64,000 bases of DNA from JAYTQQ01 sp043784965 (GCA_043784965.1 JAYVXS010000165.1:1-64000), one strand, 5' to 3'. Shown: positions 1-9,294, numbered from the stretch's first letter. The notes: generated by a model not told the origin, from the sequence alone. A program made the numbers and translations.

Positions 1-1175
1 TCTTTAATGGCAATTGTAGTGAGATATCTTTGGCTCAATATTAGATTTAAACCTCTTAAAAAAAGACCACTTGGAAGTTCAAACAAAATATTTTCACTAT
101 GACTAATTGAAGCCTTTAATGTTAGCTTCTGAGCAGCATTCGCTAATGGGAATACTTCTTCTACTTTTAAAAAGATGTCGCGCATACAAGCAAAGGCTAG
201 AGCTCTTGAATCCAAAATATTAGAGTCTCTAAACACAACTATAAATTCGTCACCACCAAATCCGTAGTGAAGGCCACCATAGCGATGAATCAATTCATCT
301 GCCTCAACGCTCAAACGTAAAATCAGAGCTTGCGTCGCATCTGGGTCCTCGACAAATGTTTTGGTGTAATTGTTCATGTCGAAGCGAAGTATAGTCGAAA
401 AAAAACGATATGGGATTTTCTCATTCTTTAAAACTAATTCTTTTCGCAAGACATTTTGCACATCTCCAGCCACAAACTGAACTTCACTCTTCAACCGCTC
501 TAAGTTCTTTTCACTTTCATAAGCCGAACTCCAAAGCTGTTGGATTTCTGCGGCGGGACCCAAAATTGAAGTGTTTTGCTTTTTTATGTGATCTGCAACA
601 CGCGCCGACCTCTTAAAAACCAGTAAAAGTTTTTTAAGCGGGCGGGTCTCTCGAAATACGATGAGAGCTATCGAAATCACCGAAATCAAAATGCCAAATA
701 AAATTGTAGGTAATTTTAAAATAAAGAAACTCCAAGAATTGGCATCTGAGTTATTGAGCCAACCAGCGGTCACTATGAATTTGTCAACCTTAAGGCTTTT
801 GAAATCATACCTGTCTTTCTCCTTATGAATGACCTCATTGAATTGATGATATTTTATATTGATAGACTCTGCGCGGTCCAAGGGTGCAAAACAAACCGGA
901 ATGCCGCCTGCATGAATAATGAAAAACGAGGTTAATTTTCGCTCGCTTGCTTTTTTCATGGTATCACAAGCTCCCGCAACATTCCCAGACGTCAAATCAT
1001 TCACTATTGAATCAAGGCATTGCTCGGCTGAAGCTTGATAAAACTTGGTATTCTGCTCAAGTGCCCTAGTCTTGATAAATAGGTTTGCAAATAAACTAAT
1101 ACTCATAATTGTAAGGAGCGCCAATGCACTTATCTTTAAACTGATTGGCAAATTCTTTAAACGCGAATGATTCAT
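1..1175 (-). CDS. Membrane-anchored class III nucleotidyl cyclase-like sensor protein (3' end outside window)
   Basis: Translated by hand, because the frame is open to the window edge. It starts at an ATG that overlaps the upstream gene's stop (TAATG), so the two are probably translationally coupled. A membrane segment lies at about residues 10-34, an extracytoplasmic region at 35-148, a second membrane segment at 150-174, then a linker and a cytoplasmic catalytic-type domain from about 258. That domain has RFDMNNYT (Asp266) and, after IHRYGG, the motif GFGGDEFIVVF (Asp309). The spacing and the IxRYGG lead-in fit class III adenylate/guanylate cyclases, where these two Asp bind metal. The GGDEF string itself recalls diguanylate cyclases, but the usual GGDEF-domain N-terminal half is absent. 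A cyclic-nucleotide product is inferred. The nearby protein at 4268 has two cNMP-binding domains. Confidence 0.7.
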   Translation of the reverse strand, partial: MNHSRLKNLPISLKISALALLTIMSISLFANLFIKTRALEQNTKFYQASAEQCLDSIVNDLTSGNVAGACDTMKKASERKLTSFFIIHAGGIPVCFAPLDRAESINIKYHQFNEVIHKEKDRYDFKSLKVDKFIVTAGWLNNSDANSWSFFILKLPTILFGILISVISIALIVFRETRPLKKLLLVFKRSARVADHIKKQNTSILGPAAEIQQLWSSAYESEKNLERLKSEVQFVAGDVQNVLRKELVLKNEKIPYRFFSTILRFDMNNYTKTFVEDPDATQALILRLSVEADELIHRYGGLHYGFGGDEFIVVFRDSNILDSRALAFACMRDIFLKVEEVFPLANAAQKLTLKASISHSENILFELPSGLFLRGLNLILSQRYLTTIAIK

Positions 1176-3106
1176 TAGTAATTGCCATAGATCAAGGATT
1201 GGCCGGTATCGATATAGAGAAGAGCGACTTGCTTTGGCCTAGTGATAACGCTGCCATTTCTTGAGATTAGGATTCCATTTTTTTCGAGCTCAGCTTTAAA
1301 CTGTTGATCCTTGTTTCGCATTTTTGATAAATATTTTTGATACTCAGTTCCGCTGAGAGTTCGATTGGTAAAGGTTATTCCACCAACTTGAAAATCTTGT
1401 AGTACGCTTTCTTTTTGATTGATCTGGGACTGCTTTAATTGCCGTCCAAAACTTGAGCCCAACAAACCCATGCTTGCCCTTTCTCCACTCGCTGCGACTC
1501 CACTCGCGGCAACTTCACTGGCCGGTACTCTAGCTTGATATCCTCGGCTTGTGGAATCCATTTCTCGTTGCGGTTCAGATGCCGGCAGTCGTTGCGCAAT
1601 ATCTGGGCTAAGCGCCAATGTACCTATTGGAGGTTTTTGCACTGTCGTTCGCATCAAAAATCGATTCGCATGAGCTGGGCTTATTTCCGGAATAACAGTT
1701 GCTTCAACAATCGCCAAGCCTTTGCTCTCTGGCAATTTAGCTTGAGCTTCAGCCCGCGGAATCATTGCGGCCGCCATTTGATCGGCCGCCATAGCGAATC
1801 TCGACATTGGACTAGCCACTGCAGCTTGAAATGAATTCCCAACAGCAGGAGTCGCTGACGCATTTGCCGGGAGCTCTCCAATAAAATCAAGTGACGCTGG
1901 ATCCACTCGCTGAATAGGGATTTCGTTAGTTGCTCCTGAAATTTGAATTGCCACTCTTTCTTCGACTAGCTTGGTATCTGCAAGACTCGGATCTGGACCA
2001 AAGGGATTGTCGATGAGAATGCCGCCGCCCTTGTTGAAATCAACACTGTCAGGCGCGCAAACTTTTGCAATATCTTCAGCAATTTCATCTTCAAGGACTG
2101 CTGAACATTTGCTTGGCTGAGATACTGACAGATGAACAAACTCATGCAAGAATGTATGTTTCAATCTAGTCGAATTGAGTAGCTGATCTTTACCGTTGCT
2201 ATCCGATTCGCTTTTCAAATAAAAAACGATTCGGCCACTGGCAACGTCAAATTTAGCTGGATTCTTATTTAACCCATCCGGATTTTTTTTACACTCAATC
2301 GTTAAGGGGCTCAGGCCACTTCTATTTTTTTCGCTCCTACCTTCTATGGATTTTACGACAAGCCCTATAGAATCTTTCAAAGAATCCAGTCGGGTAGGCG
2401 TTTCGGCCGGATTGTTACTGGTAATTTTAGCATCGATTTTTACAATCTTTTCAACTAAAGCTAGATCACTTAAACATTTCGTAAGCTCAGTGCTGGATTT
2501 TTCTTTTGCATCAAAATATTTTTTAAGCGTGACGAGTTTTTCGGCATCAGCGACATTTAGATTTTTACAAGAACGCGCTATGAACTCTCCTGCCTCCTCG
2601 CTGGGCCGGACCAGTGCTTCATCCACCGCGCCAAGGTCTAAAATATTGGCTTCAGAAATAGTAAGTGTATCTGTGGGACAATCTGCATTAGCCGAAAAAC
2701 TAAATCGATTGGTTAGCGTGAACCTTCGCAGTTGGTACTTTTGACCTTTCAATCCAAAACTCGCGATGGCCCGATAATTTCGTATACGCTTTTCAATTGT
2801 GGCTTCGACAATTAAGCCATTCTTAATCTGAAACTGATATGAATCTTGGGCCTTTTTAATCGCGAGCAAATAGGCGCCACCGGGCGCTCGAACTAAATAC
2901 GAAGGAGATCGATTTGCCGCCAAAGAAAAAAAATAGGTTGTTTTAGTGGCATCATGACCTACTACAGACCCAGACGTATTGTGTGGAATTGGAATCGCTC
3001 TTAGAGTTTCTGAGCATAAGAGAACTGCACAAAATAGAATTCGCAAGACTCTTGATTGGTCGAGCTCGCCCTCTAATTTTTTTTCTCTGGTCAGCTTTAC
3101 TATCAT
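1175..3106 (-). CDS. Secreted hypothetical protein with HExxH motif
   Basis: 643 residues. The N-terminus has a hydrophobic stretch (LRILFCAVLLCSE) after an unusually long charged lead. An internal TTG near 3046 would give a more ordinary signal peptide, so the start is uncertain. The only clear catalytic-type motif is HEFVH at residues 321-325 (HTFLHEFVHLS), as in zinc metallopeptidases. No third zinc ligand can be assigned with confidence. The C-terminal third is rich in Ala, Ser and Pro with short repeats (VPASEVAASGVAASGERAS). The family is not recognised. The 3' end overlaps the cyclase-like gene by one base. Its 5' end is only 17 bp from the divergent protease gene at 3124, so the two promoters must lie partly inside coding sequence. 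Confidence 0.75.
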   Translation of the reverse strand: MIVKLTREKKLEGELDQSRVLRILFCAVLLCSETLRAIPIPHNTSGSVVGHDATKTTYFFSLAANRSPSYLVRAPGGAYLLAIKKAQDSYQFQIKNGLIVEATIEKRIRNYRAIASFGLKGQKYQLRRFTLTNRFSFSANADCPTDTLTISEANILDLGAVDEALVRPSEEAGEFIARSCKNLNVADAEKLVTLKKYFDAKEKSSTELTKCLSDLALVEKIVKIDAKITSNNPAETPTRLDSLKDSIGLVVKSIEGRSEKNRSGLSPLTIECKKNPDGLNKNPAKFDVASGRIVFYLKSESDSNGKDQLLNSTRLKHTFLHEFVHLSVSQPSKCSAVLEDEIAEDIAKVCAPDSVDFNKGGGILIDNPFGPDPSLADTKLVEERVAIQISGATNEIPIQRVDPASLDFIGELPANASATPAVGNSFQAAVASPMSRFAMAADQMAAAMIPRAEAQAKLPESKGLAIVEATVIPEISPAHANRFLMRTTVQKPPIGTLALSPDIAQRLPASEPQREMDSTSRGYQARVPASEVAASGVAASGERASMGLLGSSFGRQLKQSQINQKESVLQDFQVGGITFTNRTLSGTEYQKYLSKMRNKDQQFKAELEKNGILISRNGSVITRPKQVALLYIDTGQSLIYGNY

Positions 3107-3123
3107 TGCTGTAAATTATATCC

Positions 3124-4224
3124 ATGAATCGAATAAATATTGTAGTCCTGATATTTAGCCTTTTTTTAAGTCTGACCCTCTCCTTGTCATCTCAGAATGC
3201 CCATTCACAGGCAACATTACTTGTCTCACGAGCCACCCCTGCCTTTGCCTTTCCAGCTAAGGGTTATGTCCTCGCAAAGGACTCGCTCATCGAAATAAAC
3301 AACCTCCCCGTCTTACATCCGCAAGATGGCCTACCTACATGCTGTTCTCATGCCGCCGTCACATTGTGGACTCAAACTGCCTGCAGGATAAACCCAAAAT
3401 TAGATTGTGCGAAATTAACAGCCTCGCAAATTCCATCGGCATTGTCTTTGGCGGCACTTGCTGAGGAAGGCCCCGCCGTGGTTCTTAAAAATAATAATCC
3501 ACTTTCTATTGAGCAGCTGCATGGGCTAAAATACATATTAGATCAAGCTAGTGTCTCAGCTATGGTCTTTGCGGACTCTTGCTTTCCCTTTGACCAATTT
3601 GTTGCAAGATTTAATAAGGGCGATAAATATGAAAAAGCGAGAGCCTCACGCGAGGTCTTTATAAAACTTAAAAAAGAATATGAGAAGACAAAACTCGAGG
3701 CAACTTACAGCTGTATTGAATGCTTAAACAAAGAGCTACAAGAAGACTTCGGCATTTCCGCTGACATCCAGAAGATTACTGAAGCACTTAAAGAACAAAA
3801 TTTTGATCGCTTCTTACATAAAATTCTACTTGGCAGTTGCGCGTACTTTATTAAATTTCGCAGTCCAAATTATAGACTTTGGCCTGAGGCAAAAACCAAA
3901 GAGCCCATTGAAATAGATGCGACCATTTTGAAAATCAAAGAGCTCCTAAACCAGAAAATGGCTGTCGGCATGGATGTTTGCCCCTATGAAACCCCGAAGG
4001 GAAATACGCAAAGCTGTCGAGGGGGCAGTCATTGTTTAGTGGTGACTGGCTATCAAAAGGTTTGCAAATCAAATGGCGACTGCCGTGAACTTTTTCAAGT
4101 TCAAAATTCTTGGGGACTCGATTGGCAGCGAGAAAATAATAATGGCTGGATCGATGCTGAGACTCTTCTTAACCACTCCGATGTGGGGCGTAGTTCGCAA
4201 ATTCTCTCAATTCTTAATCTCTAA
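3124..4224 (+). CDS. Secreted papain-like (C1 family) cysteine protease
   Basis: 366 residues with a signal peptide (MNRINIVVLIFSLFLSLTLS, cleavage near residue 30). The three papain landmarks are visible in order: Gln67...Cys73 in HPQDGLPTCCSHA (oxyanion Gln and nucleophile, six residues apart as in papain), His303 in GGSHCLVVTGYQ, and Asn328 in QVQNSWGLDW. The C1 fold is usually about 220 residues. Here a roughly 200-residue Lys/Glu-rich insert with several extra cysteines separates the Cys and His lobes. There is no obvious propeptide. It probably acts in the periplasm or outside the cell. It is transcribed divergently from the HExxH protein. The substrate is unknown. Confidence 0.8.
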   Translation: MNRINIVVLIFSLFLSLTLSLSSQNAHSQATLLVSRATPAFAFPAKGYVLAKDSLIEINNLPVLHPQDGLPTCCSHAAVTLWTQTACRINPKLDCAKLTASQIPSALSLAALAEEGPAVVLKNNNPLSIEQLHGLKYILDQASVSAMVFADSCFPFDQFVARFNKGDKYEKARASREVFIKLKKEYEKTKLEATYSCIECLNKELQEDFGISADIQKITEALKEQNFDRFLHKILLGSCAYFIKFRSPNYRLWPEAKTKEPIEIDATILKIKELLNQKMAVGMDVCPYETPKGNTQSCRGGSHCLVVTGYQKVCKSNGDCRELFQVQNSWGLDWQRENNNGWIDAETLLNHSDVGRSSQILSILNL

Positions 4225-4267
4225 CTAGACCAAAGCTGGGTATTATGAAACAGCCTGAAAGATACTC

Positions 4268-6151
4268 ATGCCGACAAAATCCCTTGAGAGCATAAAGCCA
4301 AAGTTAGGTGATGCCCAGCTTTCTCGAACTCAAAATCACCTTGAGCTTTCTAGTAGTCAGAGTGAAAAAGTAAGCGTATTCAAGCCTGAAGCCGAAATCT
4401 ATTTAAATTACTTTATTCGTGGTCTTAACATTCAAGAAATTATTTTTCAAGAAATTGCTGCCAGACGACGCATTGACTTTGTTTTACTTAGAGAAACTCT
4501 CTCCAACATCTATTGGAGTCATCACCTAATCAACGAGGCCGAATATAAGAAATCAATAGAGAGCTCGGAGGGCCTGCCGGCCTTTGATAGCCTGATTGTA
4601 AATCCGCTGATCGAGCTGAGTTTAAATCGCTATACTAATTCAACTCTGTTTATACTTCCAATTATTCTGTCCATTATGATTCTTAAACTTTATTTCGGCA
4701 ACGAAGTTTCATCTTTCTTTATTTTATTTTTTCCACAAGTTTTTTTAACTGCAAAAGGGCTGGCCTCTATTGTTACAAGTCGATTTCTTTTCAAAAATCC
4801 TGAACCAATGAGTCTCCATTTCTCACTACTTGGCGTTTACTATAAATTGTCACCTGGCAAGCGCACCGCAATCGAGGCCTCACAGTTTCTGGCTCACCTA
4901 ATTATAATGTTGGGGCTCACAATTTTGAGCTATATTTATTTTCATCGATCAAAGGATCCTATATTTTTTCATTTCGGAACTCTTTCAATAGCATTGATGT
5001 GGATCATCAACATCTCACCCCTGCACAATAGCGATCTATCTAACTTCAATTTTCAAATTCAAAACAATATTAGACGCCGCCTTGGAATCGCACTTAGCGA
5101 AACTACCGAAGAGCAGCGAGCGAGATTTTTGAATTGGATTATCAACATTTTATTTAACCTCACGGGTCTTGGTTTTTGTGTCTATTGTGCATTTTTAAGC
5201 ATTCAATTTCTCATAACAAAGAATTATGTTTTTCTGATTTACACAATTATTTTTGACCTTGCGGCGATTGGAGTTTTAGTTGATCTAACCGATCAATTTT
5301 TTGTTAATCGCCATTGGTATCAAGCCAAGCATTTAGCCGCAAGATTGAAAGGTTCGCTCACAAAACACAAAGATGTGCAGCAAATGATTCGGGCAATCCC
5401 AATTTTTGAAGGCCTACCAGAGGCGGCGCTAAAGCAAATGGTGCAAAGTTCAAAGATTCTTCAAATGAATTCTGGTGAGCGAATTTGTAAACATGGCGAT
5501 CGAACCTCTGATCTCTATGTCGTGATCACGGGTAAGGTCGGAATATTTAGAAAAGAGACCAACGGCAAAACTGAAAAAATTATTGAAATCAATGAGGGGT
5601 CAATCTTTGGCGAGGGGGCATTTTTACTGGATCGATCGCGGGTCGGGAGCGCTTACTGCCTAAAGAAAACAGCGCTTCTCGCAATCAAAAGACCCAAGAT
5701 AGTTGCCACCTCAGAGCGACTTCAAGAGCAAAATCTAAGTCTTTTTCAGAAGAAAATATGGGGGTTTCAAGCCCTCGCTCACTCCGAACTCTTCAATGAA
5801 ATTCCGAGCGAAGCACTCATGCAGCTAATTAATAATTGCGAAGTAAAGTCTGTTGCGGAGCAAAGTCTAGTGATCCGTCAGGGCGATTTCTCGGATTCAC
5901 TATGGATCATTGTTCAGGGTCAGTGTCAGGTTATCACTGATAAAGGGCCGATTCGTGATATGCATGCTAAAGATATTTTTGGGGAAATTGGTCTACTATG
6001 GAATTCGCCTAGAACAAGTTCAGTCGTCACCACTGCCCCATGTGTTCTCTTAAAGCTGTCAGCAAATCACTTTTGGGAGCTAATGGCGCAAAACCTAAAC
6101 CTTGCAATTGCCCTACAGGTGCTTGGTGAGTCTCGACTTAAATTGACTTAA
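4268..6151 (+). CDS. Membrane protein with degenerate M50-like core and two cyclic-nucleotide-binding domains
   Basis: 627 residues. Residues 35-110 look like the small N-terminal helical domain that precedes some M50 (site-2-protease-like) membrane proteins. Several membrane segments follow at about 125-355. NISPLHNSDL sits where M50 proteins have their conserved NPxxxxDG element. The HExxH helix is not present: the matching stretch reads TAKGLASIVTSRF, so proteolysis is doubtful. Two cNMP-binding domains follow, at about 380-475 (FGEGAFLLDRSRVGSA) and 505-615 (FGEIGLLWNSPRTSS). The second keeps the classic phosphate-binding cassette FGE...PR(T/A). This suggests a membrane switch controlled by cAMP or cGMP. 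The nucleotidyl-cyclase-like gene upstream makes a local signalling link attractive but unproven. Confidence 0.7.
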   Translation: MPTKSLESIKPKLGDAQLSRTQNHLELSSSQSEKVSVFKPEAEIYLNYFIRGLNIQEIIFQEIAARRRIDFVLLRETLSNIYWSHHLINEAEYKKSIESSEGLPAFDSLIVNPLIELSLNRYTNSTLFILPIILSIMILKLYFGNEVSSFFILFFPQVFLTAKGLASIVTSRFLFKNPEPMSLHFSLLGVYYKLSPGKRTAIEASQFLAHLIIMLGLTILSYIYFHRSKDPIFFHFGTLSIALMWIINISPLHNSDLSNFNFQIQNNIRRRLGIALSETTEEQRARFLNWIINILFNLTGLGFCVYCAFLSIQFLITKNYVFLIYTIIFDLAAIGVLVDLTDQFFVNRHWYQAKHLAARLKGSLTKHKDVQQMIRAIPIFEGLPEAALKQMVQSSKILQMNSGERICKHGDRTSDLYVVITGKVGIFRKETNGKTEKIIEINEGSIFGEGAFLLDRSRVGSAYCLKKTALLAIKRPKIVATSERLQEQNLSLFQKKIWGFQALAHSELFNEIPSEALMQLINNCEVKSVAEQSLVIRQGDFSDSLWIIVQGQCQVITDKGPIRDMHAKDIFGEIGLLWNSPRTSSVVTTAPCVLLKLSANHFWELMAQNLNLAIALQVLGESRLKLT

Positions 6152-6161
6152 CCAGCTCCTT

Positions 6162-6188
6162 ATAAAATAAGGGAAATGTTTATTTTAT
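6162..6188. terminator. Possible bidirectional terminator between convergent genes
   Basis: ATAAAATAA and TTATTTTAT form a 9-bp inverted repeat with an 8-nt loop between the cNMP-domain gene and the dacB-like gene, reaching the latter's stop codon. The stem is all A/T, so a stable hairpin is uncertain. Confidence 0.25.
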
Positions 6189-7564
6189 TTAAGCGCCGCA
6201 TCGAATGGCAGAAATATTTCAGCTTGCTTAGCCAGTGGCTGACTGTTCTTATTTCCATATTTCGCTACAATCACATCAACCATTGAACTTGCTGCCGCCC
6301 GGGTCTTTGGAAGTTGACCGTGATTTTGATCTTTCAGATCTTTCATCTGAAAAAAGATTCCAAAATAGAATGCTCCTTCAGCTGTGCTTGCCATTCCCGT
6401 CAAATTTGAGACTGGAATTTGAATCAAAGTACCAGTCTTTGCCACGACCGCGCCGGCCACTTCCTTACTTCCTATCCAGGTGCCGTGATCAACTCCTGCA
6501 ACTTGCAATACATCGGCCAAATTAAGGGCCGACTTTGCCAGTGCATTGCTTAATGCCACATAAACTTTCAGGATCGTTCGACAGCTGCTTTGATTATCGA
6601 TTCTTTGCTGATGAGTCGATTCACCATCAAGATAGTATTCAATTCCTGAGCCGGTGTGCATCTTGATCGACTCTTGAGCAAAACCCAAGCCCTGGTGTAA
6701 AAAACTTTTAAATGCTTCTTCGCCGCCAAGTGAGCGAAAAATAATGCTAGAGGGATAGTTGATCGACAAGGTATTGATGTGCTTCAGATATTTGTATAGC
6801 GGGGCTGAATGATAACTAAATTGAATTGCCCCCGGCTCTCCACTCACTGCATCAACGTCACTCAAAATCACATTGCGAGCCATTACCCTTGGAATTGGCT
6901 GCATGCCTATTCTGAGTCCGGCTGCCTTTTCTTTTAAGAGTTTGTATACCTGAACCAAGTTTTTTGGCCATTGACGATAGTTAAAATATTTGAGAAGTGC
7001 AATCTGGGCCAGCTGCGGCGATGGATTACTCTGAGACCCAATAGAACTTTCATATCCGGCCCTTATATCAGCCAGCTCATAAACCAAAAAGTTTGAATCA
7101 AATGTGACAAGTTCAATATCATGAATTCCGATACGATCAAATTCACTGGCCAAAAATAAGAGCGTATGAAGCCCCATAAAAGGATCTTGTCCACCGCGAA
7201 TATGAAGATGTTTAGCTTTTGCGTTCCAACTGAAATCAGTGCGATAGCGAAATTGAGGCCCCAAAACTGAAATCGCCCAAAGGCTAGTGATGATTTTTGA
7301 AACTGATGCCAAGCGAATCGATGAGTCTACGTTTGTACCATAAACCTCGAGTTGCTCAGGGTCTGTTGTCAAATTTTTCGCAAAACAAAAAGAATTGGGC
7401 AATTCACCACTCGGAATCGATTCACTTAGCGCATCGAAATAGGTGGTTATTTCTTCTGGCGGCAAAGCTTTGCCCCTGGGCTTTACTGGAATATTGGCAG
7501 CTAATGCGTAGCTCACATGAAATACAGTAACCAGGCTTATAATGAAACTAAAAATAGGTCTCAA
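6185..7564 (-). CDS. dacB: D-alanyl-D-alanine carboxypeptidase/endopeptidase, PBP4 type (peptidase S13)
   Basis: 459 residues with a signal peptide (MRPIFSFIISLVTVFHVSYA). Serine DD-peptidase motifs are in order: SVSK at 87-90 (Ser nucleophile and Lys), SIN at 267-269 (in place of the usual SDN), and KTG at 376-378. GSGIEYY before the last motif matches the S13 GSGL(S) element. S13 enzymes trim or cleave peptidoglycan cross-links in the periplasm. The protein is similar in size to E. coli PBP4 but shows little N-terminal similarity. In predatory relatives DacB enzymes remodel prey wall; whether this one does cannot be told from sequence. It is monocistronic and convergent with the cNMP-domain gene. 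Confidence 0.85.
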   Translation of the reverse strand: MRPIFSFIISLVTVFHVSYALAANIPVKPRGKALPPEEITTYFDALSESIPSGELPNSFCFAKNLTTDPEQLEVYGTNVDSSIRLASVSKIITSLWAISVLGPQFRYRTDFSWNAKAKHLHIRGGQDPFMGLHTLLFLASEFDRIGIHDIELVTFDSNFLVYELADIRAGYESSIGSQSNPSPQLAQIALLKYFNYRQWPKNLVQVYKLLKEKAAGLRIGMQPIPRVMARNVILSDVDAVSGEPGAIQFSYHSAPLYKYLKHINTLSINYPSSIIFRSLGGEEAFKSFLHQGLGFAQESIKMHTGSGIEYYLDGESTHQQRIDNQSSCRTILKVYVALSNALAKSALNLADVLQVAGVDHGTWIGSKEVAGAVVAKTGTLIQIPVSNLTGMASTAEGAFYFGIFFQMKDLKDQNHGQLPKTRAAASSMVDVIVAKYGNKNSQPLAKQAEIFLPFDAALK

Positions 7565-7938
7565 AACTTGTTCTCACAGTTACTAATTTAGAAGGTTTTA
7601 AAGGGCTCGTTGCGATGCATTATGCCATAGAACTCATCAATTGTGTGAAATTTATTCAAGCTTCAACCGATAAAAGATCGATTGATGTTTATTATAGGGT
7701 TAATTGCAGATTTTTTTCTTCATACAAATTATATACCACGCTGGCACGGTAACAATCTACGGCACTTTTTTGCGCAAGCAGATTCGGCAGTAGCGAATCT
7801 CGATGCAAGAACTGAAATGTTTTGGACTGATAAGAATAGCCTGAAATCAAAGTTACACAGACTCAAGCATTAAGCTACCACACAATCAAGGTTCATGGCA
7901 AAATCACCTGGCCTGGCGCTTGAGAGACCTTTGAGTGA

Positions 7939-8041
7939 GGCAACCCCAAAGCAGCTTGTCGAAATGAACAGGTCTCGAAAGCGCCAGGAGCGAAGCGCCC
8001 AGACTAGCGAAGCGGCGATTGCAACAGAAATCTGCTGAAAT
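7939..8041 (+). repeat. 103-bp direct repeat, copy 1
   Basis: Nearly identical to 9099-9201, with 3 mismatches in 103 positions. It contains GGTCTCGAAAGCGCCAGG, which here pairs imperfectly with CCTGGCGCTTGAGAGACC at 7911-7928, so this copy could fold into a long hairpin that the second copy lacks. It shows no coding sense. It may be a non-coding mobile or intergenic repeat. Confidence 0.85.
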
Positions 8042-8128
8042 ATCTGGGCTAGGCGCAATGATTTATCGACTTAAATCCAAATGATATTTGCTATGTTGTT
8101 CGCCGGCATGCTGATATTAGGTCCCGCT

Positions 8129-8155
8129 CCTGATATCGGTTTAACTGTCTCACCG
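8129..8155 (+). repeat. Dispersed intergenic motif R1, copy 1
   Basis: CCTGATATCGGTTTAACTGT followed by CTCACCG. It is shared with 19820-19846 (same strand) and 34823-34847 (opposite strand). The core is CTGAAATCnGTTTAACnGTC followed by TCAC. Confidence 0.7.
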
Positions 8156-8269
8156 CCCCAGAACTCAGCTTTTCCACATTTTACCAACTAAAAAAAAGAA
8201 AGAACCTGCACATTCTAAGCAGATAAGTATCAAGGACGCCGCAGTTTTTTTGAGTTTTTCATGGCTTCT

Positions 8270-8455
8270 TTAGCGGCGCAAACGAAGCAATTGAAGTACT
8301 CGACTGCGGTTTCGCAAAAAATAGACATATAAAGAACAGGCAAATAGGGTAAACGTACACATCATTTGAAACTGTGATTTGGGCGCGCAATAAAATGCGA
8401 TCATTGAAAATGCCAAACAAATATGTGGTCTATACTGGTAAAAAAACTTCTCCAT
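8270..8455 (-). CDS. Small membrane protein, 61 aa
   Basis: The ATG at 8455 was chosen because a purine-rich GGGGG box lies just upstream. A longer GTG start at 8482 is also open. The product has two hydrophobic segments (about residues 11-24 and 31-46) and ends in an Arg/Leu-rich basic tail (RNRSRVLQLLRLRR). No family is recognised. It stands alone in a repeat-rich gap, so it could be a spurious frame. The ribosome-binding site and the clean two-helix profile are the arguments for it. Confidence 0.4.
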   Translation of the reverse strand: MEKFFYQYRPHICLAFSMIAFYCAPKSQFQMMCTFTLFACSLYVYFLRNRSRVLQLLRLRR

Positions 8456-8572
8456 AAATCCCCCTGTTTTTAAAATTAGCACACTCCTTCTCTATTGCAA
8501 AACTACCTCCACACCAAAAACTTGTATATTTGATTTGGATACTCATTTGAGTTTAGGTCTCTAACACTTGTC

Positions 8573-8624
8573 AATTTACTCAACAAATTTACTCAACAAA
8601 TTTACTCAACAAATTTACTCAACA
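8573..8624 (+). repeat. 13-bp tandem repeat, four perfect copies
   Basis: AATTTACTCAACA repeated four times without mismatch. Confidence 0.95.
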
Positions 8625-8638
8625 AGAACTACCAGTAT

Positions 8639-8685
8639 CTCAATTTGGAACTCAATTTTAGTCTCAATTTTAGTCTCAATTTTAG
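8639..8685 (+). repeat. 12-bp tandem repeat, about four copies
   Basis: CTCAATTTTAGT in nearly three exact copies, preceded by a diverged copy (CTCAATTTGGAA). It lies just 14 bp after the 13-bp repeat array. Confidence 0.9.
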
Positions 8686-9098
8686 ACAATTCAGAGGCTC
8701 AGCTGACGAATCAACACGGTAAGGCAAATGCTTGCCGCGATATTGAAGGCACCAATCACAAAGGCGCCAATCACTATAATGTCGAATGTCAAACCGAAGC
8801 CCTCTTGGTAAAAAAGCGCTTTCTAAGTCCGCATTGGAGCTGTTCGGGAGTTGAAACCTCAGCTTCTGAAGAAACCATGAATACTCATCCATATAATTCA
8901 AGAGATGCATTAGTATTTGATCTTCAGTCGAAAAAAACCATTCAATTGATCAAATTCTTCACCGGCAAGATTAAACCAGATGAGGGCGCACCAAAGCCAG
9001 AATTGCTACTCACGCAGCTTGGATTGGGTATTTTTTATCCCAGCGCTCCTTATGCCGCCATCAGCTTTACCGATATGGTTCCGTACTCTGGATAGAGT

Positions 9099-9201
9099 GG
9101 CAACCCCAAAGCAGCTTGTCGCAATGAACAGGTCTCGAAAGCGCCAGGAGCGAAGCGCCCAGACTAGCGAAGCGGTGATTGCAACAGAAATCTGATGAAA
9201 T
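9099..9201 (+). repeat. 103-bp direct repeat, copy 2
   Basis: Matches 7939-8041 at 100 of 103 positions in the same orientation. It ends about 90 bp before the MFS gene that opens the LuxC/LuxE operon, so it may lie in that operon's promoter region. Confidence 0.85.
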
Positions 9202-9294
9202 CTAGCGCTTAGACTTCACTCGACCTTGGGCTATCATTAATAATGTTTAAGCTTACTTATTGCCAGCCAGCAAGGGTGAGTTAAAATATGCAAG

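Larger units (their letters stand above)
7565..9294. other. 1.7-kb gene-poor, repeat-rich interval
   Basis: It holds one plausible small gene (8270-8455), two copies of a 103-bp repeat (7939-8041, 9099-9201), one copy of a dispersed 27-nt motif (8129-8155) and two short tandem repeats (8573-8624, 8639-8685). Fragments reading like decayed coding sequence occur. One is a minus-strand stretch ending near 8691 that encodes a hydrophobic helix-like run (IIVIGAFVIGAFNIAASICL). Another is a plus-strand tail at about 8878-9095 (FDLQSKKTIQLIKFF). Neither has a credible start or a recognisable family. The rest shows nothing clear. Confidence 0.6.

Noticed and set aside
7682..7873. 63-residue plus-strand frame (MMFIIGLIADFFLH)
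   Set aside because: No ribosome site, and composition looks random after the first residues.
8573..8685. Possible CRISPR array
   Set aside because: Units of 12-13 bp are directly adjacent with no spacers; no cas genes are in the window.
8568..9095. 175-residue plus-strand frame
   Set aside because: The start lies in a tandem repeat, the N-terminus is repeat-derived, and no family or ribosome site is seen; kept only as a possible decayed tail.
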